A stretch of DNA of 64,000 nucleotides from Gammaproteobacteria bacterium (GTDB taxonomy: Bacteria; Pseudomonadota; Gammaproteobacteria; Pseudomonadales; Azotimanducaceae): positions 1 through 64,000 of the forward strand of contig JAJFJZ010000008.1 in the NCBI GenBank assembly GCA_021773565.1, written 5' to 3'. Below the pieces are notes generated by a model, which made no database searches, was not told the origin of the DNA, and saw only the letters and a list, made by a program, of their open reading frames with translations. This document shows positions 34,208 through 43,335 of the stretch, one piece after another (position 1 is the first letter of the stretch; each line of letters opens with the position of its first letter). Both the position numbers and the translations under genes were made by a program.

Positions 34208-35368
34208 TCAGATTCCCAGATCGCGCAAATTGTAATCCTTCATTGCTTCCCGTGCCCGATCATCGAAACGGTACTGATCCCTCATCTGGGAAAAGGGTTT
34301 GTATTCAAATGCCTGTTCGTCTGGAAAGTGCTGTTTGCGTGCATCTATTGCCCAGGCGATCATTTTGGAGCGCTCAAATATGCGTTCTGCGTCATACACG
34401 GCTTTCGCGCTATGTATGCCGTTTCCGGTTGAGCCAAGTATGGATGACCTGCGGTGGAAGCCAAAATTTACGGTGATTCTTGGATTGGGACTGGTGTTGG
34501 CAAAAGAGCCATGTACCGTTTGCCGATTGCAAATGGCAACATCGCCTGGTTCGCATAGCAAGGGCACTGCATCCGGGAGTCGCTCACTTCCAACGGCGTC
34601 ACACAGGGCCTTGATGTCTTGTTGCTTTACGTGACTGCCCGGTAGTACCCATAAGCCGTTTGCAGGGGTACAGCCCGTGAGTTGCACCATTGTATTGTAA
34701 CCATGTGTGCCACGATCAAAATCGGGTCTGGCCCACTGGGTTGTTCCATCCTGGTGCCAGGAGACTGAACCACCAAGGCCGGGTCGTTTGATCCACACCA
34801 CCTCATTGAAAGGGGTAAAATCTTCTCCATTGATGGCTTGGGCAACTGCTAATAATTGTGGATGTCCCGAGACCCGCAGACAGGCGTCAGAAAATTGCAG
34901 GGAGCCAAGAATGAGTTGTAATACATGTTCGGGTGCGTTTTCCGGAACTTCAGGTTCTATCATTTTGACCGGGTGTCTGCCCCCGTTTTGATCCGTGCCC
35001 CCTACTGGATCGGTTAGAGGTTTCACCCAACCGAGGTTAAATGCTGTGCGGTCCGAACTGAGTGCTGGACGGCCCTGTGCATCCAGTGCTGCATCCTTTT
35101 TAACAGGTGCACGTGCAAGCATATCGGCGACACCCGCGTTCAGTTCTTCAATCTCGGGCGCGCTGATTACTCCGGTAAATGTGTAAAACCCGGTTTCCCA
35201 ATAGGCATCCAGTATGTTCTGATCCAGTGAACCGTCAGTGTTGAACCGGATGGGTCCGCGGTTACCCAGCGACAGGGCCCGCTGTGCGCCCTCGGCAAAG
35301 TACGCTTGCATGAGATCTTCCTGCAAGCCATAGTCAGCCTGGGCTGAATCAAATTCTATTGCAGCCAT
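34208..35368 (-). CDS. Phytanoyl-CoA dioxygenase (PhyH) family protein
   Basis: Fe(II)/2-oxoglutarate hydroxylase of 386 residues. Iron ligands are His205 and Asp207 in SWHQDG and distal His286 in TVHGSFAN; Arg297 in PRITVNF binds 2-oxoglutarate. It is longer than many PhyH proteins because of an N-terminal 45-residue helical region and a C-terminal extension. GAGG precedes the ATG. Family members hydroxylate branched acyl-CoA, small metabolites or natural products; the acyl-CoA context around it makes a lipid substrate plausible but not shown. Confidence 0.87.
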   Translation of the reverse strand: MAAIEFDSAQADYGLQEDLMQAYFAEGAQRALSLGNRGPIRFNTDGSLDQNILDAYWETGFYTFTGVISAPEIEELNAGVADMLARAPVKKDAALDAQGRPALSSDRTAFNLGWVKPLTDPVGGTDQNGGRHPVKMIEPEVPENAPEHVLQLILGSLQFSDACLRVSGHPQLLAVAQAINGEDFTPFNEVVWIKRPGLGGSVSWHQDGTTQWARPDFDRGTHGYNTMVQLTGCTPANGLWVLPGSHVKQQDIKALCDAVGSERLPDAVPLLCEPGDVAICNRQTVHGSFANTSPNPRITVNFGFHRRSSILGSTGNGIHSAKAVYDAERIFERSKMIAWAIDARKQHFPDEQAFEYKPFSQMRDQYRFDDRAREAMKDYNLRDLGI

Positions 35369-35446
35369 TTTTTTCGCCTCATGAGGATTTGGTTTTATAC
35401 TGCTGGCCTTGTACGGCTAATGCAAGGTTGCAGCTGGTACCTTTCC

Positions 35447-35875
35447 TTACCCTCGTATGTAGTGCTCCAATTGATCTATAACTTGCTGTTGTTCCGCGAT
35501 GATAGATTTCACCAGATCTCCAAGAGAGATTAAGCCTACCAGTTTATTATTATCTTTTACCGGCAAGTGACGAATGCGCTCATTCGTCATGATATTCATG
35601 CAGGTCTCAACCGATTCGTGTGGAGAAGTGCAGATAACATCCCGTGTCATGATATCGCTCACCGGTGTCATGTGGGAAGAACGACCCTTGAGTATCACTT
35701 TGCGAGCATAATCACGCTCACTAATGATACCCACCAGTATATCATCCTGAATCACGGTGAGTGCGCCTACGCCTTTTTCAGCCATAATTTCAATGGCGTC
35801 ATAAACCAGGTTTGCAGGCTGAATGGACCAGACTTCGGATCCTTTGGAATCTAACAGCTGCTGGATAAATTTCAT
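35447..35875 (-). CDS. Two-CBS-domain protein
   Basis: Protein of 142 residues made of two CBS domains and little else. CBS1 runs from VWSIQPANLVYDAIEIMAEKGVGAL to VGIISERDYARKV; CBS2 from VSDIMTRDVICTSPHESVETCM to LVGLISLGDLVKSII. A short C-terminal helix follows. The ATG at 35875 has AGGT upstream. Such stand-alone pairs bind adenine nucleotides or S-adenosyl compounds and modulate partners. No obvious partner is adjacent. Confidence 0.9.
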   Translation of the reverse strand: MKFIQQLLDSKGSEVWSIQPANLVYDAIEIMAEKGVGALTVIQDDILVGIISERDYARKVILKGRSSHMTPVSDIMTRDVICTSPHESVETCMNIMTNERIRHLPVKDNNKLVGLISLGDLVKSIIAEQQQVIDQLEHYIRG

Positions 35876-35986
35876 GGTATTTACCTGTGGCAACCCATGG
35901 GCATATTCTCCCAGACTTCTGCATTTGTCACTTGTTTTTTCTGCGGCTGGCTCGGCACACAGGAGAATCAGGGCTGTATCGGTATG

Positions 35987-36892
35987 TTACGCCACCTTAA
36001 ATGGAATGCCGGTTAAAACCTCAGATACTTCCCAGAGACGTTTTGCTACCTGGGCGTCACGCGCTTTGGGCATGGCTTTAACCTCTACTGGTGCGCCCTG
36101 TAGTTCCATAAACCCGCTAGGTCCCCAGTAACTTCCCGGTTTAGCTTCAGGATCAGTCGCTGCTCGCAGTGTGGGCAGTGCGCCGTTACTAGCATCCTGT
36201 GCCAGAAAGCCGTTCCCTGCGCGGGCAAGTAGCGAAGTGTTCTGCAGATTGGTTGCGGTATACCCGGGGTGCGCCATGGTGACAATCGTAGAAGCTCGAC
36301 TTGCCAGCAAGCGTTGTTGCAGCTCATAGGCGTACAACAGGTTTGCCAGTTTACTTTGGGCATAGGCTGGCCAGCGCCAATAGCCACTCTCGCCGTTCAG
36401 GTTATTGAAATTTATCGTGCCCATCTGGTGAGCAAGGCTACTAACGATCACTACTCTCGAATTTTGGGTTTGTAATACAAGAGGCATCAATTGGGCATTT
36501 AGAGCAAAATGTCCGAGGTGGTTACCGCCAAACTGTAGTTCGAATCCATCCTTTGTCGTTTCAAACGGTGTTGCCATGACACCGGCATTGTTAATGAGAA
36601 TATCAAGTGAGTTGTGTTTTGACCTGAAGATATCCGTGAATTGCCGGATGGAACCAAGATCGCATAGATCCAGCAATTTGAGCTCAATTTTTGAATGTGG
36701 GTGCGTTCGTAGTATGTCAATACACGCGCGCTCGCCACGTTTAAGGTTTCTGCAGGCCAGGGTTACTTTTGCACCTTTTGCGGCAAAAATACGGGCGGTT
36801 TCCAAACCAATTCCACTGTTAGCACCGGTGATGAGAACGTTTCGGTCTGCTTGCTCTGCTATATTAGAAATATTCCATGCGTTTGTTGCCAT
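35987..36892 (-). CDS. Short-chain dehydrogenase (retinol-dehydrogenase-like SDR)
   Basis: NADP-dependent SDR of 301 residues. The start ATG at 36892 has AGGAG four bases upstream. Cofactor motif GANSGIG, followed by ACRNLKRGE with the basic residues that favour NADP; NNAGV; catalytic Ser in VSSLAHQ; and YAQSKLAN with Tyr and Lys. This pattern matches the RDH/WW-domain oxidoreductase-like subgroup acting on lipid alcohols or ketones. It is divergent from the Rieske oxygenase gene. Confidence 0.9.
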   Translation of the reverse strand: MATNAWNISNIAEQADRNVLITGANSGIGLETARIFAAKGAKVTLACRNLKRGERACIDILRTHPHSKIELKLLDLCDLGSIRQFTDIFRSKHNSLDILINNAGVMATPFETTKDGFELQFGGNHLGHFALNAQLMPLVLQTQNSRVVIVSSLAHQMGTINFNNLNGESGYWRWPAYAQSKLANLLYAYELQQRLLASRASTIVTMAHPGYTATNLQNTSLLARAGNGFLAQDASNGALPTLRAATDPEAKPGSYWGPSGFMELQGAPVEVKAMPKARDAQVAKRLWEVSEVLTGIPFKVA

Positions 36893-36986
36893 GCAGCTCC
36901 TCTGGCCAGGTTGCGTAAATCTGCGGAAAACCCTGTCGCCTGCAACATACACTTGTATTCTGTGGCGCCGTTGTTACTTTGCAGTC

Positions 36987-37000
36987 CAGGAAAAATCCTG
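36987..37000. promoter_or_regulatory. Small inverted repeat upstream of the Rieske gene
   Basis: CAGGA and TCCTG flank AAAA in the region between the divergent SDR and Rieske genes, 37 bases before the Rieske start. It could be an operator, but arms of five bases are weak evidence. Confidence 0.22.
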
Positions 37001-37037
37001 TAAAACTGATTAACTCAGGTTCCGCAGGAGATTGTCA

Positions 37038-38297
37038 ATGTCTGAACAGATGGAGTTTGATACCGATGGACGGGCCTACGGGCGCGCGCTAGCGGAATTT
37101 GATGAAAAGCTGGTTCATTCGGGCCCCGGAACTCCCGGAGGCGAACTGCTCAGGCGTTATTGGCAACCGGTAGCGCGCAGTAACGAAGTCTCTGATTTGC
37201 CCGTTGCCGTTACGATTCTAGATGAAAACCTCATAGTATTTCGGGATAGGTCCGGCAATCCGGGACTCGTCTACCCACGCTGTATGCACCGTGGTACTTC
37301 CCTGATTTATGGGAAAATAGAACCCAATGGAATCAGATGTCCCTACCATGGATGGTTGTTTGATACACAGGGCAGGTGTCTGGAAATGCCGTGCGAGCCA
37401 GACAATAAACTCAGGCACAAAATTCGACAGCCGTGGTACCCCGTAATCGAAAAGTATGGGCTAATCTTTACCTATATGGGGCCTGCGGATAAACAGCCGC
37501 TGTTTCCCGTGATATCCCTATTCGAGGAATTGGCAGACGATGAAGAGATTGTAGTTGGCGGAGGCAGTCAGCAACCAGCAGGACAACAGGCCTTGTTTGC
37601 TGGCTACCAGGATTTTAACTGGTGGAACTTTTATGACAATTTTATGGATCCGTTTCATGTTTACGTCTTGCATTCAACTATAAATGGCAGTCAATTCGTA
37701 GAATCTCTAAAGATATTACCCAAGGTACAAACGGAGTACACCGCCGATGGAGTGAGAACGATTCAACACCGTTATCTGAAAAGTGGTCAGGTACATCAGC
37801 GGCTTAGCCAAACAATAATGCCAAATATAAATTGTACAGCGGCTGTGGGCGATGAATTGGGCCCTGCCGGTATTTCGTGGACCGTGGCAGCGACGGATAC
37901 CAGTTATCGATTTTTTACCCTGAACCGTGTGAAAAAAGGTGTGGATCTGGCCAGCAATTTGCAAAAGCTGGGAATATTGCAGCCGGGCTGGGGTCCGGGT
38001 AAGCCTTTTGATGAGTGGAACCTGGAAGATCATCAGCGCTGGCAAACAGATTACGTGGCCCAAAAAGGACAGGGCGACATAAACCTGCACTCTGAAGAGC
38101 ACCTAATGCCCATGGATAAGGCAACAGCAATGTTAAGGCGCCTTTTCAAGAAACAGGCAGACAGGGTCGCACGTGGCGAAGACCCGGTTGGTCTTGGCTT
38201 TAAAGAACCCTACCATCTGAAGGTTATGGCGGGTAACGCCATGTTGGATGGGGAAACGCTGGAATGTGTAGACGGTTACGATGGCAGGGAGCTATAA
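37038..38297 (+). CDS. Rieske non-haem iron oxygenase, terminal component
   Basis: Protein of 419 residues. The Rieske [2Fe-2S] ligands are Cys82-x-His84 (CMHRG) and Cys101-x2-His104 (CPYHGW). The mononuclear iron site is Asp204-x2-His207-x4-His212 in NFMDPFHVYVLHS. The ATG at 37038 has AGGAG seven bases upstream. This subgroup (RRYWQPVARSNE, CMHRGTSL) includes phenoxybenzoate and phthalate-type dioxygenases and demethylases. No reductase is adjacent, so electron delivery must come from elsewhere. Aromatic, aryl-ether or sterol hydroxylation is likely. Confidence 0.9.
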   Translation: MSEQMEFDTDGRAYGRALAEFDEKLVHSGPGTPGGELLRRYWQPVARSNEVSDLPVAVTILDENLIVFRDRSGNPGLVYPRCMHRGTSLIYGKIEPNGIRCPYHGWLFDTQGRCLEMPCEPDNKLRHKIRQPWYPVIEKYGLIFTYMGPADKQPLFPVISLFEELADDEEIVVGGGSQQPAGQQALFAGYQDFNWWNFYDNFMDPFHVYVLHSTINGSQFVESLKILPKVQTEYTADGVRTIQHRYLKSGQVHQRLSQTIMPNINCTAAVGDELGPAGISWTVAATDTSYRFFTLNRVKKGVDLASNLQKLGILQPGWGPGKPFDEWNLEDHQRWQTDYVAQKGQGDINLHSEEHLMPMDKATAMLRRLFKKQADRVARGEDPVGLGFKEPYHLKVMAGNAMLDGETLECVDGYDGREL

Positions 38298-38301
38298 GAG
38301 A

Positions 38302-39090
38302 TTATCCGTCCGTAAGTGCGCTATACCGTCCTACTGTCGTTCTGAGGTTTTCTGGTGTACCCATATCGATATACTCGCCTTCCCCAAAATGCACACCGTA
38401 TACATTCATTCCTTCATCCATAGCCGCTTTGAATACGTCCGCAAGAACAATCTCTCCGGTACTGTCCGGGTCGTAACAGGTTTCTAGATAGTGATGCATA
38501 AAATCAGAAAATCGTGGGCTCCAGCATGCACATCCCCAGGCCGCAGTAAGGGAAGTTTGTTTTGGCTTATCTTCCAGATATATCACTCTGCCCTTCTCAT
38601 CCAGGTCTGCAACACACAGGGTTTGTGGGTGATCAGTCTCGAATATTCCAAGGGTGACGTCTGCGTCAACCTCGCGATGCCGTGCCAACAATTGCGTAAA
38701 AACATCGGAGGGGGTAAAAATGGTATCTGGCATTCCAAAGACTACGGTACGATTTTGTAGCCAATGCCACGCCAGATCCATTGAGTGTGGCATGCCTCGT
38801 AAATTATCGTCAAAAACATAGGAAAGACTAATGCCAAAATTTTTGCCACTTCCGTAGTATTCCAGCAGATCCATTTTGCCTGAGCTAACTACCATAACTA
38901 TGTTCTGCACAGTAGCGTTTATCATCTGGTCAATTAGGTAATTACTTACCGCTTTTGGCAGCAATTTGTTGTCCTCTCGATAGGAGTTCTCCCAGAAGCC
39001 AATAGGGAAAAGTTCTTTGCTGAATGGCAAAGGGGCGATTCGTGTTCCTTTTCCCGCCGCCGGGATCAACCCTATTACCTTATCGCTCAT
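38302..39090 (-). CDS. Sugar-1-phosphate nucleotidyltransferase
   Basis: Protein of 262 residues. The N-terminal GLIPAAGKGTRIAPLPFSKELFPIG matches the glucose-1-phosphate thymidylyl/uridylyl-transferase signature. The metal-binding region is FGMPDTIF, and the product-site segment is ENKPxx-like (LEDKPKQ). The ATG at 39090 has AAAGG close upstream and overlaps the glycosyltransferase stop by 11 bases. It probably makes an NDP-sugar for the coupled glycosyltransferase. Confidence 0.87.
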   Translation of the reverse strand: MSDKVIGLIPAAGKGTRIAPLPFSKELFPIGFWENSYREDNKLLPKAVSNYLIDQMINATVQNIVMVVSSGKMDLLEYYGSGKNFGISLSYVFDDNLRGMPHSMDLAWHWLQNRTVVFGMPDTIFTPSDVFTQLLARHREVDADVTLGIFETDHPQTLCVADLDEKGRVIYLEDKPKQTSLTAAWGCACWSPRFSDFMHHYLETCYDPDSTGEIVLADVFKAAMDEGMNVYGVHFGEGEYIDMGTPENLRTTVGRYSALTDG

Positions 39091-40186
39091 TTGCCTTTCT
39101 CTCCGCTTGTTCTGGTGCATACTCTTCAGAACCTGTAATTTGATCGAGAATTTTTGATACTGCAATTTTTGGTGTTAGATATGCGTCGAAAACTTCTGCA
39201 TTGGACCTGGCCAACTCATCCAGTTTTTCTGGCTGCTGGAGCAAATTTTCTATCTGGGCCAGGATTGAATTGGCGTCCTCATATGCGAACTGTTCTGTAA
39301 AATGCGGGAAACCATTCAGGGTTTGTGTATTGTTAAAAATTTTCTGCCCGACAATTGGTTTCCCCAGAGCGAGATACTCAGCCAGTTTGAAGGACAGACA
39401 GTCGTGAGGGCCACGCACGTATATCGCCAGCTTTGAACTTGCCAATAGCTCAAAATAGGTCTTCTGGTTAAACCGCTCAATCCGAAGATGCGCCAATTCT
39501 TCAGGTAACCCTTCAATACAGGTTAGCCCTGCTACCGCAGAGATTTGCGGGTTATTTGCCAGTGCGCTAACGATCTGAAAGCGCATATCTTTGACTTCCT
39601 TATGCAGGAGATTAGCGTAATATTCCATGACAAAGAGTACGTCCAGTTTTTTTGGGGCAGATCTCAAGCTACGAAGTCGATCCGTTTTTTGAAGCGTTGG
39701 TAAACGTTTGATTCGCGTTTTGGCATTCTGATATGTCCACCCGGTATCGGGATTAGCGCTAATGCGAGGAAAGAGCTTCCAGAGATTAGCGAAGCGTAGA
39801 GGGCAAAACGGTGTTGTTGGGTAGATCTTGTGTGCCAGATCATGCAAAACACTGTCACTTTTTATGGCAGTGGCATTGTAATTTGCCTTAAAATAGAATT
39901 TGACCAGATTCAGCAGCGGAATATTGTACCCCGCTTCGCGAAGTGCGCTATCGAGTGTGTCAATACAGAAGAAGAATTCACCATCACCAAAATCCGCCTT
40001 AAAAACACTAATTGCAAAGAGATGTTTTTGCCATTCCCGATCCAAAGCGGTGCCTAATAGAAATTCCGGGGTCTGCTTGCTTACTACCAGTTTGTAATTG
40101 TATGCGCTCTGGTTTTTCAACAGACCGTCCAGAAAAAAACTGCTGTGGTTTATATTGTTAAAGTCGTAGAAGACGATGCGGTTCAT
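39080..40186 (-). CDS. GT-B fold glycosyltransferase
   Basis: Protein of 368 residues. The C-terminal half has the GT-B donor-site pattern VRGPHDCLSFKLAEYLALGKPIVGQ; the N-terminal acceptor domain is not recognisable beyond the fold. No signal or membrane segment. The ATG is preceded only by an A-rich tract with no Shine-Dalgarno sequence, which may mean S1-type or leaderless-like initiation. Translation is coupled to the nucleotidyltransferase. Substrate unknown; a surface polysaccharide or a glycolipid is plausible. Confidence 0.72.
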   Translation of the reverse strand: MNRIVFYDFNNINHSSFFLDGLLKNQSAYNYKLVVSKQTPEFLLGTALDREWQKHLFAISVFKADFGDGEFFFCIDTLDSALREAGYNIPLLNLVKFYFKANYNATAIKSDSVLHDLAHKIYPTTPFCPLRFANLWKLFPRISANPDTGWTYQNAKTRIKRLPTLQKTDRLRSLRSAPKKLDVLFVMEYYANLLHKEVKDMRFQIVSALANNPQISAVAGLTCIEGLPEELAHLRIERFNQKTYFELLASSKLAIYVRGPHDCLSFKLAEYLALGKPIVGQKIFNNTQTLNGFPHFTEQFAYEDANSILAQIENLLQQPEKLDELARSNAEVFDAYLTPKIAVSKILDQITGSEEYAPEQAERKANER

Positions 40187-40410
40187 TTTTTTTATTTTTT
40201 ACACGCTAACAAATGCACATGACCCATTGTTGCAAATATTTGTGATAAGGCCTTGGGATATTGCCCAAAAAGCTTATATCATCTTTTGCCTCTAGCCCCG
40301 GTTGTGGGTTTGAACTGCAATACGGCAAATACAGATTTTGCACAATAACGTTTCTCTTTGTTGCGAGCATGTCACAAAATAAGGTCTTTAAGTGCGTTTA
40401 TACGACAAAT

Positions 40411-41610
40411 TTATACAATACTACGTTGTTTCAGGCTCTTGATTGTGGCTTCGCTATAACCAATTGAAGCAAGTATACTATCTGTATCCTGCCCTAACAC
40501 TGGTGGTAAGCTGCGAAGCCTGGGTCCGTCTTCATCTAACATATAGCCAGCCTTGGCGATGGTGATTTTTCTATTTATGTCGATGGGTGAAGGAAAGGAT
40601 TCGAACACTTCACGATATTTCAGTTGAGGATCCTGCATTACCTCAGGCAGGCTTCGTATTTCGGAGACGGGTATGCCAAGTGGTGCAAGTGTATCCAGCC
40701 AGTATCGTTTGCTATTTAGCTTCAACGCGTCGCCGATGAGCTTTGTTACGTCTTTTGAATGTTTAACCCTTGCATCCGGTGTTGCGAATTTGGCAAGTTG
40801 CAGTTGTTCGCTGGCTCCAATTGCATCGAAGAGTTTTTGCACCTGGGGTTGGCGCAGGGCTATTATCTGGATTAGTCCGTCGCTAGCGGAAAAAACATTC
40901 GCGGTTGGTTGACGCGTAGGTGAGGTGTTTCCCAACAAGCCGGGTAAGTCACCCTGGTTAAGAAAGTTACTGTATTGCACCGCTTGCATCACGATTGCGG
41001 TGTCCATCATGGACACATCTATTCTTTGTCCAAGCCCCGTTTGAGAACGTCGAAAAAGTGCTGTTGATATGGTGAATGCTGCATTCAATGCGGTGGACAT
41101 ATCAACTGGCATATAGGCTGTTCGGGTTGGCCCGGTTTCGGGATGCCCATTTTGTGACATCATACCCGATGCTGCCTGAATTGCCCCATCGTAGGCAGCT
41201 TCTCCCGCTTTGGGACCCACCTGTCCGTATCCGGAAATAGAACAATAGATAAGGTCACTTTTTATCTCTTTTAGAGTATCAAAGCCCAAGCCCAGTTTTT
41301 CCATAGTCCCAGCCTTAAAATTTTCTACGACTACGTCAGCGGACTTTACCAGAGCTTTGACTATCTCTATCGCTTCCTCTGTTTTCAGGTTGAGTGTCAA
41401 GGCTTTTTTGTTAGGGTTTGCACAAAGAAAGGAAGGGGACATGCCCTGGTTTTCATCGTGAGCCATTAAACCGCGGGTTTGATCACCGCCGAGTGGATGT
41501 TCGATTTTGATAACTTCTGCACCAAGCAGAGCAAGTTGCATAACCGCAAATGGTCCAGCTAATACCTGGGTAAAATCGATAATCCGTATACCTTCAAAAG
41601 CCTGTGGCAT
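40411..41610 (-). CDS. CaiB/BaiF family (class III) CoA transferase
   Basis: Protein of 399 residues. The start ATG at 41610 has GGAGA five bases upstream. Features are FEGIRIIDFTQVLAGPFA at the N-terminus, EVIKIEHPLGGDQTR, NKKALTLNLK, and the catalytic Asp141 in AAYDGAIQAASGM. It moves CoA between carboxylic acids, activating a substrate for beta-oxidation-type chemistry. It follows the MaoC-like gene on the same strand by 41 bases and they are likely one operon. Confidence 0.93.
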   Translation of the reverse strand: MPQAFEGIRIIDFTQVLAGPFAVMQLALLGAEVIKIEHPLGGDQTRGLMAHDENQGMSPSFLCANPNKKALTLNLKTEEAIEIVKALVKSADVVVENFKAGTMEKLGLGFDTLKEIKSDLIYCSISGYGQVGPKAGEAAYDGAIQAASGMMSQNGHPETGPTRTAYMPVDMSTALNAAFTISTALFRRSQTGLGQRIDVSMMDTAIVMQAVQYSNFLNQGDLPGLLGNTSPTRQPTANVFSASDGLIQIIALRQPQVQKLFDAIGASEQLQLAKFATPDARVKHSKDVTKLIGDALKLNSKRYWLDTLAPLGIPVSEIRSLPEVMQDPQLKYREVFESFPSPIDINRKITIAKAGYMLDEDGPRLRSLPPVLGQDTDSILASIGYSEATIKSLKQRSIV

Positions 41611-41651
41611 ATGTTCTCCGGCCTGGCCTGACAAATGGTTGTTGCTGGATC

Positions 41652-42467
41652 TTATGACATTTTGTTTATTCTGGCTTCCGTGAGTATCTTGCCTTTGCGG
41701 GACTTTGAACCTGAATTTTCACTCACCAGGGCAATGGCATTCCATGGTGCAGCTGCAACAACAAACTGATCATCCCAGAATATCGGACGTCTGAAGTAGA
41801 TTGACAGGTCAAAAAACCGGGCCGTGCAATTCTGCCAAAGTGCATGCACCATAAAATGAACCCCCATACCGCCTCCAATTATAGGAGCGCGAAAACCGGC
41901 CTTGTTGGCGGCTTGCATGTTGTAGTGAATGCTGTTCCCTTCGGAAGTGTAATTTTTAACGCTGGCAGGTGTCAGAACATAGGAGTTAAAGCGTTTCAAT
42001 GCATCCGGGTGTTTGATAACAGGCGCTGGTCGTGTACCCGCACCTTTGACCAAATTTGGGCTGGCAGTCAGGTTCGGATCTGGACGTAGTGACACCCTGG
42101 GCGCGCTGATGGCTCGCTCACCATCCTGATCTTCGAACCAGACGTCGGTTTTTATCCTCTGCCCCCTTGGCACGTCGATTACCTCGGTTATTGAGCCTCG
42201 CACAGTGAGGGCTTCGCCGAGAGGTACCGGTCTGTGTTGAACAAGGCTGGTTAGCATGTTCACGTTTCCTTCAGCGGTTATGCCGTTGTGGATGCCTGTT
42301 TGGATACCAATGGCGATAAAAAAAGAAGCATCAACATAACCCCTAAGGGACTCACTTTTTAGCCCGCACGCCGCCAATTTTTCAGATTGAAAATCCTCTG
42401 TTACCGAAACAATTTCCGGTTCAAATTCGTAACCGGCAAGCGGTTCTTTCCAGTTGGATTCGCTCAT
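41652..42467 (-). CDS. MaoC-like hot-dog dehydratase
   Basis: Protein of 271 residues with two hot-dog halves. The C-terminal half carries the hydratase-2-like segment SEGNSIHYNMQAANKAGF, with Asn and His in place but Glu where Asp is usual, followed by IIGGGMGVHFMVHAL. The start is ATG 42467 (GTG 42473 possible). It would hydrate an enoyl-CoA. It is first in a two-gene operon with the CoA transferase and divergent from the SDR gene. Confidence 0.8.
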   Translation of the reverse strand: MSESNWKEPLAGYEFEPEIVSVTEDFQSEKLAACGLKSESLRGYVDASFFIAIGIQTGIHNGITAEGNVNMLTSLVQHRPVPLGEALTVRGSITEVIDVPRGQRIKTDVWFEDQDGERAISAPRVSLRPDPNLTASPNLVKGAGTRPAPVIKHPDALKRFNSYVLTPASVKNYTSEGNSIHYNMQAANKAGFRAPIIGGGMGVHFMVHALWQNCTARFFDLSIYFRRPIFWDDQFVVAAAPWNAIALVSENSGSKSRKGKILTEARINKMS

Positions 42468-42551
42468 TTTCACCTGAAGCCCTTACCATGCAAATTACCT
42501 GTACCATGCTACCATTACTACTCTTCATTTCTGAAACTCCAGGCAGCTTAA

Positions 42552-43313
42552 ATGGCAAATTCGGCGAAAACAGTTCTTATTACTGGTGGAGCGGGCGGGA
42601 TTGGTCAAGCCCTCACAAAAAGTCTTTCGTCCAGAGGATTTGTTGTAGGTATTTTGGATCGAGACGAAAGAGCCATTGCCGAAACTCTGGATGTTGTTGG
42701 AAACACTGGCGCTAGATGTTATGGCTATTCAGTTGATATCAGGAATTATGCATCTGTCAGGGCGACGGTTGAAAAATTTGGGAATGACGCGCAGCTACCC
42801 ATTTATGGCCTGGTGAATAACGCCGGGTGGGATGTTGCCGGATCGTTTATTGATTCGACCCCTGATTTCTGGGACAAAGTATTGGACATCAATCTGCGAG
42901 GCCCTCTAAACGTTACCCATGTGTGTCTGCCTTCCATGGTTGAACAGGGAGAGGGGAGGGTTATTAGTATCTCTTCGGATGCAGGTCGTGTTGGCTCTTC
43001 CGGAGAAGCAGTTTACTCGGCTGCTAAAGGGGGTATCGGTGCTCTGATGAAGACCCTCGCACGAGAGCACGCCCGTGATGGAATTACTTTTAATACCATT
43101 TGTCCAGGCCCGACGGATACACCGCTTCTTGCAGGATTAGACAGGGATGGTGGTGGAAAACTGGTTAAATCCCTGGAACGTGCCATACCTATGAAGCGAC
43201 TTGCCCAGGCCTCTGACTTTCCCGCTCTCGTGGGGTATTTTCTTTCTGAAGATTCAGCTTATGTTACCGGACAAACGATTAGTGTCTCCGGTGGTTTAAC
43301 GATGCATGGCTAG
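42552..43313 (+). CDS. SDR close to 2-hydroxycyclohexanecarboxyl-CoA dehydrogenase (BadH)
   Basis: NAD-dependent SDR of 253 residues. It has GGAGGIGQ, NNAGWD, SDAGRVGSSGEAVYSAAKGG with catalytic Ser, Tyr and Lys, and CPGPTDTPLL. From memory of BadH, the segments around GWD, the RVGSSGEAVY stretch, KTLAREHA and SVSGGLTMHG correspond closely, more than for FabG-type reductases. BadH oxidises the 2-hydroxy intermediate of cyclohexanecarboxylate breakdown. The neighbouring CoA transferase, MaoC and crotonase genes fit a cyclic-acid CoA pathway. Confidence 0.82.
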   Translation: MANSAKTVLITGGAGGIGQALTKSLSSRGFVVGILDRDERAIAETLDVVGNTGARCYGYSVDIRNYASVRATVEKFGNDAQLPIYGLVNNAGWDVAGSFIDSTPDFWDKVLDINLRGPLNVTHVCLPSMVEQGEGRVISISSDAGRVGSSGEAVYSAAKGGIGALMKTLAREHARDGITFNTICPGPTDTPLLAGLDRDGGGKLVKSLERAIPMKRLAQASDFPALVGYFLSEDSAYVTGQTISVSGGLTMHG

Positions 43314-43335
43314 AGCATTATTGCGAGAATCAGGG

